Origin: Bacillus_BA songklensis
Lineage (GTDB): Bacteria > Bacillota > Bacilli > Bacillales > Bacillaceae_H
Length of the DNA stretch: 64,000 nucleotides
Direction of reading: 5' to 3'
Assembly (NCBI RefSeq): GCF_042649685.1
Contig: NZ_JBHRZT010000020.1
Span: forward strand, 1-64,000
A program made the translations under genes and the position numbers. The notes under the pieces were generated by a model. The model saw only the letters and a list, made by a program, of their open reading frames with translations, did not search any database and was not told the origin of the DNA. Positions 25,454-35,249 of this stretch are shown in pieces; the first letter of the stretch is position 1; every line of letters starts with the position of its first letter.

Positions 25454-25734
25454 TAGTTCGCCTGTTTCTCCTTTTCCACGAGCTCTAACAGCTGTTCGTA
25501 AATCTCATCACTAACCTGAGCACCTAAATGGTTAGCTAAGGTGTTTTTCTTCTTCGCAAGCAAAATGGCATCTTTATCTTTGCTTAAATAAGCGCCGCGA
25601 CCAGACTTTTTGCCAGTTAAATCTATTGAGACTTCGCCTTCCTTCGAGCGAACGATTCGTACAAGCTCTTTTTTAGGCTTCATTTCTTGTGTAGCCACAC
25701 ACTTGCGCATTGGTACTTTTTTACGATTGTTCAC
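25453..25734 (-). CDS. rnpM: YlxR/RnpM, RNase P-associated RNA-binding protein
   Basis: 93 residues of the YlxR family, starting with the basic KKVPMRKCVATQEMKPKKELVRIV and carrying the family motif GRGAYLS. Recent work named the B. subtilis protein RnpM for its binding to RNase P RNA; older annotation is ylxR. It lies between nusA and ylxQ with 13- and -1-base junctions, so the set is one polycistronic unit with transcription and translation factors. Confidence 0.92.
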   Translation of the reverse strand: MNNRKKVPMRKCVATQEMKPKKELVRIVRSKEGEVSIDLTGKKSGRGAYLSKDKDAILLAKKKNTLANHLGAQVSDEIYEQLLELVEKEKQAN

Positions 25735-25747
25735 CCGGTTTCACCTC

Positions 25748-26872
25748 TTATTCGATTTCGTTTTCTATTGTATCGAATACTTCATCTTCTTGCTCAGTCA
25801 GGTCTTTTTGTTCGAACATTCTTGGATAAATGCCTTCTTGTTCCGCCTCTGATTCACTCTTAATATCAATTTTCCAGCCTGTTAATTTCGCCGCTAAACG
25901 AGCATTTTGTCCTTTTTTACCGATTGCCAATGACAACTGATAATCCGGTACAATAACAGTTGTTGCCTTTTCTCCCTCATCCACAATGACATCGAGCACT
26001 TTGGAAGGACTTAATGCATTCGCCACGAATTCGACCGGATCTTTTGACCAGCGAACAATGTCAATCTTTTCGCCTTTCAATTCGTTAACAACTGCTTGAA
26101 CACGCTGGCCTTTCGGCCCAACACATGCACCTACCGGATCTACATCTGCCAAATCAGAATGAACGGAGATTTTCGAACGGTCCCCAGCTTCACGTGATAC
26201 AGACTTGATTTCTACTGTACCGTCGTAAATTTCCGGCACTTCTTTTTCGAATAAACGTTTTAAAAGACCTGGATGTGTTCTGGACACATAAATTTGCGGC
26301 CCTTTTGTCGTTCTTTCTACTTTTGTAATGTATACTTTAATGCGGTCATGCGGCTTATATTGTTCGTTTGGCATTTGCTCGTTTAATGGAAGCAGCGCCT
26401 CGATTTTCCCTAAGCTTACATAAATGAAACGTGAATCCTGACGTTGCACAATTCCCGTCATAATATCTTCTTCACGGTCAGCAAACTCGGAATAAATAAC
26501 ACCGCGCTCCGCTTCACGCACGCGCTGAGTCACAACTTGTTTCGCTGTTTGCGCTGCAATACGGCCGAAATCTTTTGGTGTTACCTCGATTTCCACAATG
26601 TCATCTACTTGGTAGTTCGGATTGATTCTTTGTGCTTCCTCCACCGAGATTTCCAATCTTGGATCAAACACTTCGTCTACTACATCTTTACGTGCAAACA
26701 CACGCATGGTTCCTTTTTCTAAATTCAAGTCAACTCGCACGTTTTGTGCCTGGTTGAAATTTCGTTTATAAGCAGAAATTAACGCTGCTTCAATGGCCTC
26801 AATAATGACTTCCTTACCAATGCCTTTTTCTCTTTCCAATAAATCCAGGGCATCGAGTAATTCGCTGCTCAT
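25748..26872 (-). CDS. nusA: Transcription elongation/termination factor NusA
   Basis: NusA binds RNA polymerase and nascent RNA and stimulates pausing and intrinsic termination. 374 residues: N-terminal RNAP-binding domain (MSSELLDALDLLEREKGIGKEV), S1 domain (about 135-200, IMTGIVQRQDSRFIYVSLG), then two KH domains (VGPKGQRVQAVVNEL and IGKKGQNARLAAKLTGW), ending in a short acidic tail without the E. coli C-terminal repeats, as usual in Bacillus. I start at ATG 26872, preceded by AAGGGGG; the upstream in-frame extension carries no such site. It is 31 bases after rimP. Confidence 0.97.
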   Translation of the reverse strand: MSSELLDALDLLEREKGIGKEVIIEAIEAALISAYKRNFNQAQNVRVDLNLEKGTMRVFARKDVVDEVFDPRLEISVEEAQRINPNYQVDDIVEIEVTPKDFGRIAAQTAKQVVTQRVREAERGVIYSEFADREEDIMTGIVQRQDSRFIYVSLGKIEALLPLNEQMPNEQYKPHDRIKVYITKVERTTKGPQIYVSRTHPGLLKRLFEKEVPEIYDGTVEIKSVSREAGDRSKISVHSDLADVDPVGACVGPKGQRVQAVVNELKGEKIDIVRWSKDPVEFVANALSPSKVLDVIVDEGEKATTVIVPDYQLSLAIGKKGQNARLAAKLTGWKIDIKSESEAEQEGIYPRMFEQKDLTEQEDEVFDTIENEIE

Positions 26873-26903
26873 ATTTATTCCCCCTTTATGTACTTGATTA
26901 AGC

Positions 26904-27371
26904 TTAGAAAACGACCGCCAGCCTTGCAAGGGCTATTTTCTCATAAGGAATTTCAATCGTCTTCTTTCGCGTTTTGATTTTGATTGTAATAGTGATAGTT
27001 TGCCCATCAAAAGCCGTGAGCTCGCCTTCAAACTCTTTTTCTCCACCAATTGGTTCATATGTTTTTATGTATACATTCTTGCCAATTGAACGCTCGAAGT
27101 CCACTTGCTTTTTTAACGGACGTTCAGCACCAGGCGATGATACTTCTAAAAAATAATTGTGCGGAACCGGGTCATGTTCGTCCATTTTTTCACTAAGACG
27201 CTCACTTACCAGGGCACATTCGTCAATATCAATTCCTGTTTCTGAATCAATAAATACGCGCAAGAACCAATCTTTACCTTCTTTTACGTATTCAATATCT
27301 ACAAGCTCCAAATTCATATCATTTAAAATAGGTGTCACTAATCCTTCAACAATCTCTGTTACTTTACTCAT
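26904..27371 (-). CDS. rimP: Ribosome maturation factor RimP
   Basis: RimP is a 30S assembly factor. The 155-residue protein has the N-terminal domain (ELVDIEYVKEGKDWFLRVFIDSE; DIDECALVSERLSEKMDE; FLEVSSPGAERPLKK) and the C-terminal SH3-like domain. First gene of the rimP-nusA-rnpM-ylxQ-infB operon, behind a strong promoter and an ~140-nt leader with two hairpins. The ATG follows AAGGAGG. Confidence 0.96.
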   Translation of the reverse strand: MSKVTEIVEGLVTPILNDMNLELVDIEYVKEGKDWFLRVFIDSETGIDIDECALVSERLSEKMDEHDPVPHNYFLEVSSPGAERPLKKQVDFERSIGKNVYIKTYEPIGGEKEFEGELTAFDGQTITITIKIKTRKKTIEIPYEKIALARLAVVF

Positions 27372-27412
27372 TGTATTCCTCCTTTTAACGACACCCCATA
27401 TGCCCTTTTTGA

Positions 27413-27441
27413 TAAAAATTCCCTGCCAAATGAGCAGGGAA
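27413..27441 (-). terminator. Intrinsic terminator in the rimP-nusA leader, likely attenuator
   Basis: The minus-strand stem TTCCCTGC-tcatttg-GCAGGGAA is followed by TTTTTATC. It lies downstream of the operon promoter and 42 bases before the rimP ATG, so it must act as an attenuator rather than as an end-of-unit terminator. As I recall, the B. subtilis rimP(ylxS)-nusA leader is autoregulated by NusA-dependent termination, which fits this layout. Confidence 0.75.
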
Positions 27442-27464
27442 ACATATTAAACGATAACAATAGG

Positions 27465-27488
27465 AAAGAGTGGGTTTCCCCACTCTTT
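27465..27488 (-). promoter_or_regulatory. Upstream leader hairpin of the rimP-nusA operon
   Basis: AAAGAGTGGG and CCCACTCTTT form a 10-bp stem with a 4-nt loop, about 25 nt into the predicted transcript. It lacks a U-tract and may be a leader element paired in mechanism with the attenuator at 27413-27441, or may also serve as a polC 3' structure. Confidence 0.5.
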
Positions 27489-27518
27489 GGCTTCGTCATT
27501 CTTAGCATTTCCATAATT

Positions 27519-27547
27519 ACTATAACATACTCATCCTTTTTATGCAA
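27519..27547 (-). promoter_or_regulatory. Sigma-A promoter of the rimP-nusA-infB operon
   Basis: Minus-strand -35 TTGCAT (27542-27547), 17-bp spacer, extended -10 TGtTATAGT (27519-27524). The -35 box lies one base beyond the polC stop codon. Confidence 0.82.
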
Positions 27548-27548
27548 A

Positions 27549-30500
27549 TTAGAATAACGATAGCTGGTTCTGATCAGGCAAGGATTCCAGGCAGCCATGG
27601 TTATCTAAATACTCGAGAATCGTTTTTGAAACCTTACCGCGTTGCTGCAAGTCCTCTTTTGATAAGAACTCTCCTTCTTCCCTTGCTTTTACGATGTTTA
27701 ATGCCGCATTTGTTCCAAGACCCGGGATGGAATTGAATGGCGGAATCAAGGAGTTGCCATCAATGATAAAGTCTGTTGCACTTGAACGATACAAATCAAC
27801 TTTCTGGAACGAAAAACCACGCTCACACATTTCAAGAGCCAGCTCCAGAACCGTAAGCAAACTTTTCTCCTTTGGTGAGGCATCAAGGCCTTTTCCGTTA
27901 ATTTCTTCGATTTTGGCACGAATGGCTGTAGAACCTTTCACCATCGTATCTATATCGAAATCATCTGCACGTACCGTAAAATAAGAAGCGTAATAAAGGA
28001 GCGGATGATGCACTTTAAAATACGCAATACGTACAGCCATCAATACATACGCAGCAGCATGGGCTTTCGGGAACATGTATTTAATTTTCTTACAAGAATC
28101 TATATACCAATCCGGTACACCATTTTTAATCATTTCCTCTTCAAACTCAGGAGATAACCCTTTCCCTTTACGTACCGACTCCATGATTTTAAAGGCAAGG
28201 GACGGCTCAAGTCCCTGGTAAATCAAGTACACCATGATGTCATCACGACATCCGATTACTTCGGACAGTGTACATGTACCATTCTGAATAAGCTCCTGCG
28301 CATTTCCCAGCCATACGTCCGTTCCATGCGACAATCCGGAAATTTGCACAAGCTCCGAGAAGGTCGTTGGCTTTGTATCTTCTAACATTTGGCGAACAAA
28401 CCGAGTCCCAAACTCTGGAATACCGAGCGTTCCGGTTTTACACATAATTTGCTCTTCCGTTACACCGAGTGATTCGGTACCACTGAAAATTTTCATCACT
28501 TCCGGATCATCGGTCGGGATCGTTTTTGGATCGATTCCGCTTAAGTCCTGAAGCATGCGAATAACGGTCGGATCATCGTGTCCGAGAATATCAAGCTTTA
28601 ATAAGTTATCATGAATGGAGTGGAAATCAAAGTGCGTCGTTCTCCATTCTGCGCCAGTCGCATCTGCCGGATATTGAATAGGGGAAAAATCAAAAATATC
28701 CATGTAGTCCGGTACAACGATAATTCCACCCGGGTGCTGGCCCGTTGTCCGTTTAACGCCCGTACACCCCGCTACGAGGCGATCCACTTCCGCTCCCCGT
28801 AAATGAAGGTTATGGTCACCTGCATAACCTTTTACGTAGCCGTACGCTGTTTTTTCCGCTACTGTACCAATCGTACCTGCTCGATATACATTATCTTCTC
28901 CGAACAACACCTTTGTATAGTTATGGGCACGCGGCTGGTATTCACCTGAGAAGTTAAGGTCGATATCAGGAACTTTGTCCCCTTTGAATCCAAGGAATGT
29001 TTCAAATGGAATATCATGTCCATCTTTTTTATAAGCCGTACCGCAATTTGGACAGTCTTTATCCGGCAAATCGAACCCTGAGCCGACCGAACCGTCATTA
29101 AAGAATTCAGAGTGCTTGCACGCTGGGCAAATATAATGCGGCGGCAGCGGATTGACTTCTGTAATCTCGGTCATCGTGGCAACAAAGGAAGAACCGACCG
29201 ATCCGCGGGAACCGACCAGATATCCGTCATCGAGTGATTTTTTTACAAGTTTATGGGAGATTAAGTAAATAACGGCAAATCCATGACCGATGATACTTTT
29301 CAGCTCTTTTTCAAGTCGTGCTTCCACGATTTCCGGGAGAGGATCACCGTAAATACTTTTTGCCATTGCATAGCTCATTTGACGCATTTCTTCATCCGCG
29401 CCCTCGATTTTTGGCGTATATAAATCATCTTTAATCGGTTTGACTTCTTCAATCATTTCAGCTATTTTTTGTGTGTTTGCCACAACAATCTCTTTTGCTT
29501 TCTCTTCCCCCAAAAATGAAAAACACTCCAACATTTCATCTGTCGTTCTAAAGTGCACATCCGGGAGTTTATGGCGATTGAGCGGATTGGCCCCGCCTTG
29601 TGAGCTAACTAAAATTTTGCGGTAAATCTTGTCTTCTGGGTTTAAGTAGTGAACATTTCCTGTCGCCACCACCGGCTTGTCTAATTTTTCCCCAAGCTTA
29701 ACAATATTCGTAATAATCTCGCGCAGCGCTTGCTTATCCCGTACAAGTTCCAGCTCAATTAAGTGCTCATAATTAGCAGGAGGCTGTACTTCGATATAAT
29801 CGTAAAACTCCGCTGTTTGTTCCACTTCCTCAGGCGATTTTTGCATCATGCCCTCAAACACTTCACCTTTGTCGCAAGCCGTTCCAACTAAAAGTCCGTC
29901 ACGAAGTTTGACAAGCTTTGAACGAGGGATGCGCGGTACACGATAGAAATAATCAATATGAGAAATTGAAACAAGTTTGAATAAATTTTTCAACCCCGTT
30001 TCGTTTTTCGCCAAGATTGTCACATGATAAGGTCTTGCACGCTGATATGCATTTCCTTGTCCCATATAATCATTGAACTGGTCATGAGAAGTGATTTCAC
30101 GTTCCATTGCGTCTTTTAGCATTTTGACAAGCAAGTAACCAGTCGCTTCCGCATCATAAATGGCACGGTGATGCTGTGTTAATTCAACATCAAACTTTTT
30201 CGCCAATGTATTTAAACGATGATTTTTCATTTCTGGATATAAAAAGCGGGCTAATTCCAGCGTATCAATGACAGGGTTGGCAGCTTTATCCATGCCTATC
30301 TTTTGCAGTCCTACATTTAAAAAACCCATATCAAAGCTTGCGTTGTGAGCTACGAGGATATCGTCACCAATCCAATCATGAAATTTGCGCAGCACTTCTG
30401 CTACTTCCGGAGCGTTTTGCACCATATCATCTGTTATGCCCGTTAATTCAATTGTCGTTGCTGACAGCGGATGATGCGGGTTAGCAAACGATTCAAAGCG

Positions 30501-31862
30501 ATCAATAATTTCTCCTTCTTTTACTTTCACTGCAGCCAATTCGATAATCGTATCGTAGACCGCTGACAATCCCGTTGTTTCCACGTCAAATACAACATAC
30601 GTTGCATCGGCCAAATTTCGTTTCGTTGGATTATAGGCAATCGGAACACCGTCATCCACTAAATTGACCTCAATACCGTATAACACTTTGATTCCATTTT
30701 TCTTGGCAGCCGAATACGCTTCTGGAAATGATTGAACCACCGCATGATCGGTTACGGCAACCGCTGAATGTCCCCATTTTTTAGCCTGGCCAATCAGCTT
30801 GCTGACGGAAGTTACCGCATCCATTTGGCTCATCGGCGTATGCAAATGAAGCTCGACGCGCTTTTCGCCTTCAGGCGCGGTATCTTCGCGTTCGTCCGGT
30901 TTAATTTCATTCACATCGTTGGCAATCATTACTAGATCTCTTACAAACGTATCATTTTGCACACTGCCGCGAACCTTTAGCCACATTCCCTTTTTAACCG
31001 CATTCAATAACGGAATGTCTTCTTTATCACGGGAAAACATTTTGACCATAATAGAGTTCGTATAATCGGTAATTTTAAAAGTCAATAATGTTCGACCGCT
31101 TCGCAGCTCTCTCGTTTCCGCGTCAAACACATATCCTTGTACCGAAATTCTCTTTTCCTCATCAAAAATAGAATCGATTCGTACCGCTTCGTCTTTGATT
31201 AAATAACCGATTGTAAGCGGACCTGACAGTTCAGCAGCTGATTCTCCCGCTTTTTCTTGCTCTTTCGCCTGTATTTCTGTAATAGCGGCTAATACTTTTT
31301 CTTGATCTTCTTGTTTTTTTCTTTCCACAAATTGATTGTAGGCTTCTTCGGAATGAACGACTTCTGTTACAAGCTGCAGGGCAGGAAACCCGTATGCACA
31401 ATATTGATCAATGATTAGTTGTCCATATTTTCTCTTAATGGCTTGGGCTTCTGTATCAATTCTTGTTTGCAGCTGCAATTTTATGCCATTAAGAGTAGGC
31501 ATTTGATCCTTCAGTAAAGCATGCAGCATCGGAGAAATGCCTTGCAACTCCATCACACAGTGCTGCCAATATGCCTGTATATCTTCTTCACGGCATTCCT
31601 TTACAGGTGTTCTGATTGAAAACGATACATTCGCAATGTGGGAGAATTTAGTTCGAAGTCTCGTTAGAAATAACTCATAAACCGAAAAAGGCAGGATTTG
31701 TTTTAACACAAACTGAAAATGCCACTGCTTCTGTTCTCTATGAATCACGAGCTTTTCAATTCCCGCTTGTTCAAAGTAAGGCATCATTTCATCACTCGTC
31801 AATTCAAGCTGTTGGAGCAGAAGCTGAAATCGTTCTTTTTGTTCACGCGTTAAGCCTTCCAT
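27549..31862 (-). CDS. polC: DNA polymerase III alpha subunit, PolC type
   Basis: PolC is the replicative polymerase of low-GC Gram-positives, with an intrinsic proofreading exonuclease. From the ATG at 31862 (MEGLTREQKERF, after GGGAGGG) it has 1437 residues, the size I recall for the B. subtilis enzyme. Order: N-terminal domains and OB fold; PHP domain beginning VELHLHTPMSQMDAVTS (about 330); inserted DEDD exonuclease starting YVVFDVETTGLSA (about 420); rest of PHP; a zinc-binding CPACKHSEF/CPNCGTAY pair; and the palm with PDIDLNFSGEYQPRAH. It ends LPDQNQLSLF, a QLSLF-type clamp-binding tail. Transcribed alone or with proS. Confidence 0.98.
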   Translation of the reverse strand: MEGLTREQKERFQLLLQQLELTSDEMMPYFEQAGIEKLVIHREQKQWHFQFVLKQILPFSVYELFLTRLRTKFSHIANVSFSIRTPVKECREEDIQAYWQHCVMELQGISPMLHALLKDQMPTLNGIKLQLQTRIDTEAQAIKRKYGQLIIDQYCAYGFPALQLVTEVVHSEEAYNQFVERKKQEDQEKVLAAITEIQAKEQEKAGESAAELSGPLTIGYLIKDEAVRIDSIFDEEKRISVQGYVFDAETRELRSGRTLLTFKITDYTNSIMVKMFSRDKEDIPLLNAVKKGMWLKVRGSVQNDTFVRDLVMIANDVNEIKPDEREDTAPEGEKRVELHLHTPMSQMDAVTSVSKLIGQAKKWGHSAVAVTDHAVVQSFPEAYSAAKKNGIKVLYGIEVNLVDDGVPIAYNPTKRNLADATYVVFDVETTGLSAVYDTIIELAAVKVKEGEIIDRFESFANPHHPLSATTIELTGITDDMVQNAPEVAEVLRKFHDWIGDDILVAHNASFDMGFLNVGLQKIGMDKAANPVIDTLELARFLYPEMKNHRLNTLAKKFDVELTQHHRAIYDAEATGYLLVKMLKDAMEREITSHDQFNDYMGQGNAYQRARPYHVTILAKNETGLKNLFKLVSISHIDYFYRVPRIPRSKLVKLRDGLLVGTACDKGEVFEGMMQKSPEEVEQTAEFYDYIEVQPPANYEHLIELELVRDKQALREIITNIVKLGEKLDKPVVATGNVHYLNPEDKIYRKILVSSQGGANPLNRHKLPDVHFRTTDEMLECFSFLGEEKAKEIVVANTQKIAEMIEEVKPIKDDLYTPKIEGADEEMRQMSYAMAKSIYGDPLPEIVEARLEKELKSIIGHGFAVIYLISHKLVKKSLDDGYLVGSRGSVGSSFVATMTEITEVNPLPPHYICPACKHSEFFNDGSVGSGFDLPDKDCPNCGTAYKKDGHDIPFETFLGFKGDKVPDIDLNFSGEYQPRAHNYTKVLFGEDNVYRAGTIGTVAEKTAYGYVKGYAGDHNLHLRGAEVDRLVAGCTGVKRTTGQHPGGIIVVPDYMDIFDFSPIQYPADATGAEWRTTHFDFHSIHDNLLKLDILGHDDPTVIRMLQDLSGIDPKTIPTDDPEVMKIFSGTESLGVTEEQIMCKTGTLGIPEFGTRFVRQMLEDTKPTTFSELVQISGLSHGTDVWLGNAQELIQNGTCTLSEVIGCRDDIMVYLIYQGLEPSLAFKIMESVRKGKGLSPEFEEEMIKNGVPDWYIDSCKKIKYMFPKAHAAAYVLMAVRIAYFKVHHPLLYYASYFTVRADDFDIDTMVKGSTAIRAKIEEINGKGLDASPKEKSLLTVLELALEMCERGFSFQKVDLYRSSATDFIIDGNSLIPPFNSIPGLGTNAALNIVKAREEGEFLSKEDLQQRGKVSKTILEYLDNHGCLESLPDQNQLSLF

Positions 31863-31942
31863 AAGTCTCCCTCCCCAAAAAAATCTTTTTAAATGAAACA
31901 TTAAAACTTCCTGAAATCATGATAAAGGCTGCTTCAATGAAA

Positions 31943-31991
31943 TGAACCGTCAATGAAACCTTTCATTCACTCGATTTCACACGACGGTTCA
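31943..31991 (-). terminator. Hairpin between proS and polC
   Basis: A 9-bp outer stem (TGAACCGTC/GACGGTTCA) with a second 7-bp inverted repeat (AATGAAA/TTTCATT) inside its loop begins 14 bases after the proS stop. TTTCATTG follows on the minus strand, so any termination is likely partial. Confidence 0.5.
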
Positions 31992-32004
31992 CTCTCTCTT
32001 ATTG

Positions 32005-33708
32005 TTATTTCACTTCTAATAAGGACGATAACGTATTAGTCAGTTCATCAACAGATACTTCCATTGATTCCCCTGTATTGCGTACTTTTACCTCTACGAT
32101 ACCTTCAGCAGCACGTTTACCGATTGTAACACGAACCGGAATTCCAATCAAATCAGAGTCGGCGAATTTAACGCCCGGACGTTCCGCTCGGTCATCCATC
32201 AACACTTCATAGCCTTTTCCTAATAAATCTTTATAAAGCTTTTCTCCCAATTCTTTTTGCTCTTCACTTTTCATATTAATTGGAATTAAATGAATATGAT
32301 AAGGAGCAACAGCAACAGGCCATACAAGACCGTTTTCATCATTGAATTGTTCCGCAATCGCTGCAACTGTACGGGAAACACCAATTCCGTAACAGCCCAT
32401 GATCATTGGCTGGGTACGTCCGTTTTCATCCAGGTACGTCGCCTCCAGCGCTTCACTATACTTTGTACCAAGTTTGAATACGTGACCTACTTCAATACCT
32501 TTAGCAAATTTGATGACACCTTGTCCATCCGGAGATGGATCGCCTTCTTGAATGAAGCGGATATCCGTATAGACAGCATGGAAGTCACGATCGGGGTTTA
32601 CATTTTTATAATGATATCCCGCCTCGTTAGCTCCTGCCACAGCGTTGACCATTGCCTGCACTGCATGATCGGCAACAATCTCAACTTTCTCTGAAACAGA
32701 AATAGGACCTAAAAAGCCCACTTCGCAGCCCATGATTTCTTTTGTTTCTTCCACACTTGCAAGTTCCACCACTGATGCTTCAAAGTAATTTTTCACCTTA
32801 ATATCATTCACTTCGTGATCACCGCGAACAAGCACAAGAACAAAGCGGTCATCGACTTTGAACAATAGGGACTTAATGCATTTTGATGCTTCTACATTTA
32901 AGAAAGCAGATACTTCTTCAATCGATTTTTGTGTCGGTGTTTCAACTTTTTCCAACGTTTCCGCAGGAACATTTTCCTTATTATACGTTGCGGTGACAGC
33001 TGCCATTTCAATGTTGGCTGCATATGAAGACGTATCGGAATAGGCGATTGTGTCTTCCCCTACATCCGAAAGCACCATGAATTCATGCGTATCCTTACCG
33101 CCTATCGCTCCCGAGTCAGCAATAACGGCACGGAAGTCCAAGCCGCAGCGTTCAAAAATACGGCTGTACGCCTCGTACATTTTGTTATACGTATCATCCA
33201 AGCTCTCTTTTGAGGCGTGGAATGAATACGCATCCTTCATGACAAACTCGCGCCCGCGTAACAATCCAAATCGAGGGCGTTTTTCATCACGGAATTTTGT
33301 TTGAATTTGGTATAAATTTAACGGAAGACGCTTATATGACTTGACCTCATCACGCACTAGGCTCGTAATGACTTCCTCATGTGTCGGCCCTAATGCAAAC
33401 TCACGGTTATGACGGTCTCTCATTCTCATCAATTCAGGACCATATGAGTACCAGCGGCCGGACTCTTGCCATAATTCTGCTTGCTGCAAAGCAGGCATCA
33501 ACAACTCTACAGAACCTGCGCGGTCCATTTCCTCACGTACAATCTGTTCTACTTTGCGAAGAACACGATAACCAAGCGGTAAAAAGCTGTAAATACCGCT
33601 TGCATTTTGACGCATGAAGCCGGCACGAAGCAACAATTGATGGCTCTTAAGCTCAGCATCAGCCGGCACTTCGCGTAATGTTGGAATTAAATTAGAACTT
33701 TGTCTCAT
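32005..33708 (-). CDS. proS: Prolyl-tRNA synthetase ProS
   Basis: ProS charges tRNA-Pro. The 567-residue bacterial-type enzyme begins MRQSSNLIPTLREVPADAE and has class II motif 1/2 segments (PLGYRVLRKVEQIVREEMDRAG; FRDEKRPRFGLLRGREF), the editing INS domain inserted at about 230-395 (VDDRFVLVLVRGDHEVND), motif 3 (CYGIGVSRTVAAIAEQ) and a C-terminal anticodon-binding domain. Upstream is a 275-bp gap without T-box sequences (no AGGGTGGNACCGCG), so tRNA-sensing control is not evident. Confidence 0.97.
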   Translation of the reverse strand: MRQSSNLIPTLREVPADAELKSHQLLLRAGFMRQNASGIYSFLPLGYRVLRKVEQIVREEMDRAGSVELLMPALQQAELWQESGRWYSYGPELMRMRDRHNREFALGPTHEEVITSLVRDEVKSYKRLPLNLYQIQTKFRDEKRPRFGLLRGREFVMKDAYSFHASKESLDDTYNKMYEAYSRIFERCGLDFRAVIADSGAIGGKDTHEFMVLSDVGEDTIAYSDTSSYAANIEMAAVTATYNKENVPAETLEKVETPTQKSIEEVSAFLNVEASKCIKSLLFKVDDRFVLVLVRGDHEVNDIKVKNYFEASVVELASVEETKEIMGCEVGFLGPISVSEKVEIVADHAVQAMVNAVAGANEAGYHYKNVNPDRDFHAVYTDIRFIQEGDPSPDGQGVIKFAKGIEVGHVFKLGTKYSEALEATYLDENGRTQPMIMGCYGIGVSRTVAAIAEQFNDENGLVWPVAVAPYHIHLIPINMKSEEQKELGEKLYKDLLGKGYEVLMDDRAERPGVKFADSDLIGIPVRVTIGKRAAEGIVEVKVRNTGESMEVSVDELTNTLSSLLEVK

Positions 33709-33850
33709 TTATGTGCACCTCTTCAACTCTCCAAATATCTCTCTGTTACATTGTTTAAGTAAGGTAATTGCTTCACATTCATTTTGAATGATGCATAGAA
33801 AAAATCAAGCTTTTTTTATTTCTGCCATATTAAAGTTTATTATTGATTTT

Positions 33851-33891
33851 TGGCTCATTGGTGCGAAATGGCTGATTTCCACCAATGAGCC
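33851..33891. repeat. 12-bp hairpin between rasP and proS
   Basis: GGCTCATTGGTG and CACCAATGAGCC pair perfectly around a 16-nt loop, about 90 bases after rasP. On the minus strand the stem is followed by AAAAATCAA, not a U-tract, so it is not a standard intrinsic terminator. Confidence 0.5.
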
Positions 33892-33983
33892 GATCATACA
33901 GCCCTCTACACGGCTCTTTAACAAGTCCCTTCATTTTATCCCCCATTAACGGGCAGTAAAATCCCCGCTGATGGAAGTTTCCT

Positions 33984-35243
33984 TTATAAGAAGAAACGCT
34001 GAATATCATTCCATGTTACAACAAGCATCAGCAGCATTAATAAAGCAAAACCGATGAAATGAACCATTCCTTCCTTTTGACGGTCAATCGGTTTGCCGCG
34101 AACTGCCTCAACTGCAAAGAACGTCAAGCGTCCCCCATCAAGTGCCGGAACCGGCAGCAAATTAACAATTCCAAGATTAATACTTAATACCGCAGCCCAT
34201 TTCATTAAATAATAAATGCCGGATTGAGCTACTTGCTCGGTCGAAACATAAATTCCTACAGGACCAGAAAGCATATCGATCGAGAATTGACCAGTAATCA
34301 ACTTCCCTAGCCCTACCACGATTTCTTTGGACCAAGTATACGTTTCAAGTGCTCCATTTTTCACTGCTCCAAAGAACGACTTCTCCATTGGCGGATAAAC
34401 ACCGATTAAGCCGATCGTTTGTTCTCCCACTTTTTTCTCTTCAGGGGTAACAGAGATGTCCAATGTTTCGTTATCTCTTGTTACAGTAAAAATTAGTTCT
34501 TCATTCGGATGGTTTTGAATGGTCTCAACTACTTTTTTCCATGAATGAACACTTTCACCGTCAATTGCCTGTACAATATCTCCTTGTCTTAAGCCTGCTT
34601 CAATAGCAGAGCCGTTTTTTGTCAATTGACCGATAATGGGCTTATCTACGGTGTAGCCTTGCATAAGGCCAATCACCAAAAAGATAAAAAAGGCAAGGAC
34701 GAAGTTCATCAGCGGACCTGCAAAGATGGCCATTGTCCGCTGCCCTAACGTTTTAGAAGCAAACTGGCGGTTATAAGGAGCGATTTGGGTTTCCTCACCA
34801 TCCATGATGAAAAAAGATTCCTCGCTCACTTCAAAACGCTGGAGGCGTTCATCTTCATCAGCCTCATATCCTGAAATATACATTTGATGCTCTAAATCCG
34901 CTTGTTCAACTTCTATGATTTTTGCATCCGGATATTGCTCTTTGCAATTAATAATCACTCTATTTACTTGTCCTTCTTTATTAAACAAGAGACCTACCAT
35001 TTGCCCTGGCTTCACATCAATCATTTCCGGGTCTTCACCCGCCATTCGCACAAATCCCCCAAGCGGCAAAAGGCGAATCGTATAGACCGTTTCGTTTTTG
35101 CGGAATGAAAAGATTTTCGGTCCAAATCCAATGGCAAACTCCCGGCATAAAATACCAGCTCGTTTAGCAAATACTAAATGCCCCAATTCATGAAAAAATA
35201 CGAGAGCACCAAAGATGACAATAAATGCAATAACTGTATCCAA
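33984..35243 (-). CDS. rasP: Site-2 protease RasP (RseP family)
   Basis: RasP is an intramembrane zinc protease that cleaves anti-sigma factor RsiW, the division protein FtsL and signal-peptide remnants. 419 residues: first membrane segment containing HELGH (residues 18-22), a PDZ domain (about 195-270, SAIEAGLRQGDIVQAIDGE), and the C-terminal LLPVPALDGGR with the third zinc ligand Asp (about 369). The start is TTG at 35243, 9 nt after AAGGGGG; no ATG lies nearby. Six bases separate it from dxr upstream. Confidence 0.95.
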   Translation of the reverse strand: MDTVIAFIVIFGALVFFHELGHLVFAKRAGILCREFAIGFGPKIFSFRKNETVYTIRLLPLGGFVRMAGEDPEMIDVKPGQMVGLLFNKEGQVNRVIINCKEQYPDAKIIEVEQADLEHQMYISGYEADEDERLQRFEVSEESFFIMDGEETQIAPYNRQFASKTLGQRTMAIFAGPLMNFVLAFFIFLVIGLMQGYTVDKPIIGQLTKNGSAIEAGLRQGDIVQAIDGESVHSWKKVVETIQNHPNEELIFTVTRDNETLDISVTPEEKKVGEQTIGLIGVYPPMEKSFFGAVKNGALETYTWSKEIVVGLGKLITGQFSIDMLSGPVGIYVSTEQVAQSGIYYLMKWAAVLSINLGIVNLLPVPALDGGRLTFFAVEAVRGKPIDRQKEGMVHFIGFALLMLLMLVVTWNDIQRFFL

Positions 35244-35249
35244 CGGGCG

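Noticed and set aside
33709..33983. Possible T-box upstream of proS
   Set aside because: No AGGGTGGNACCGCG or specifier-loop features were found.
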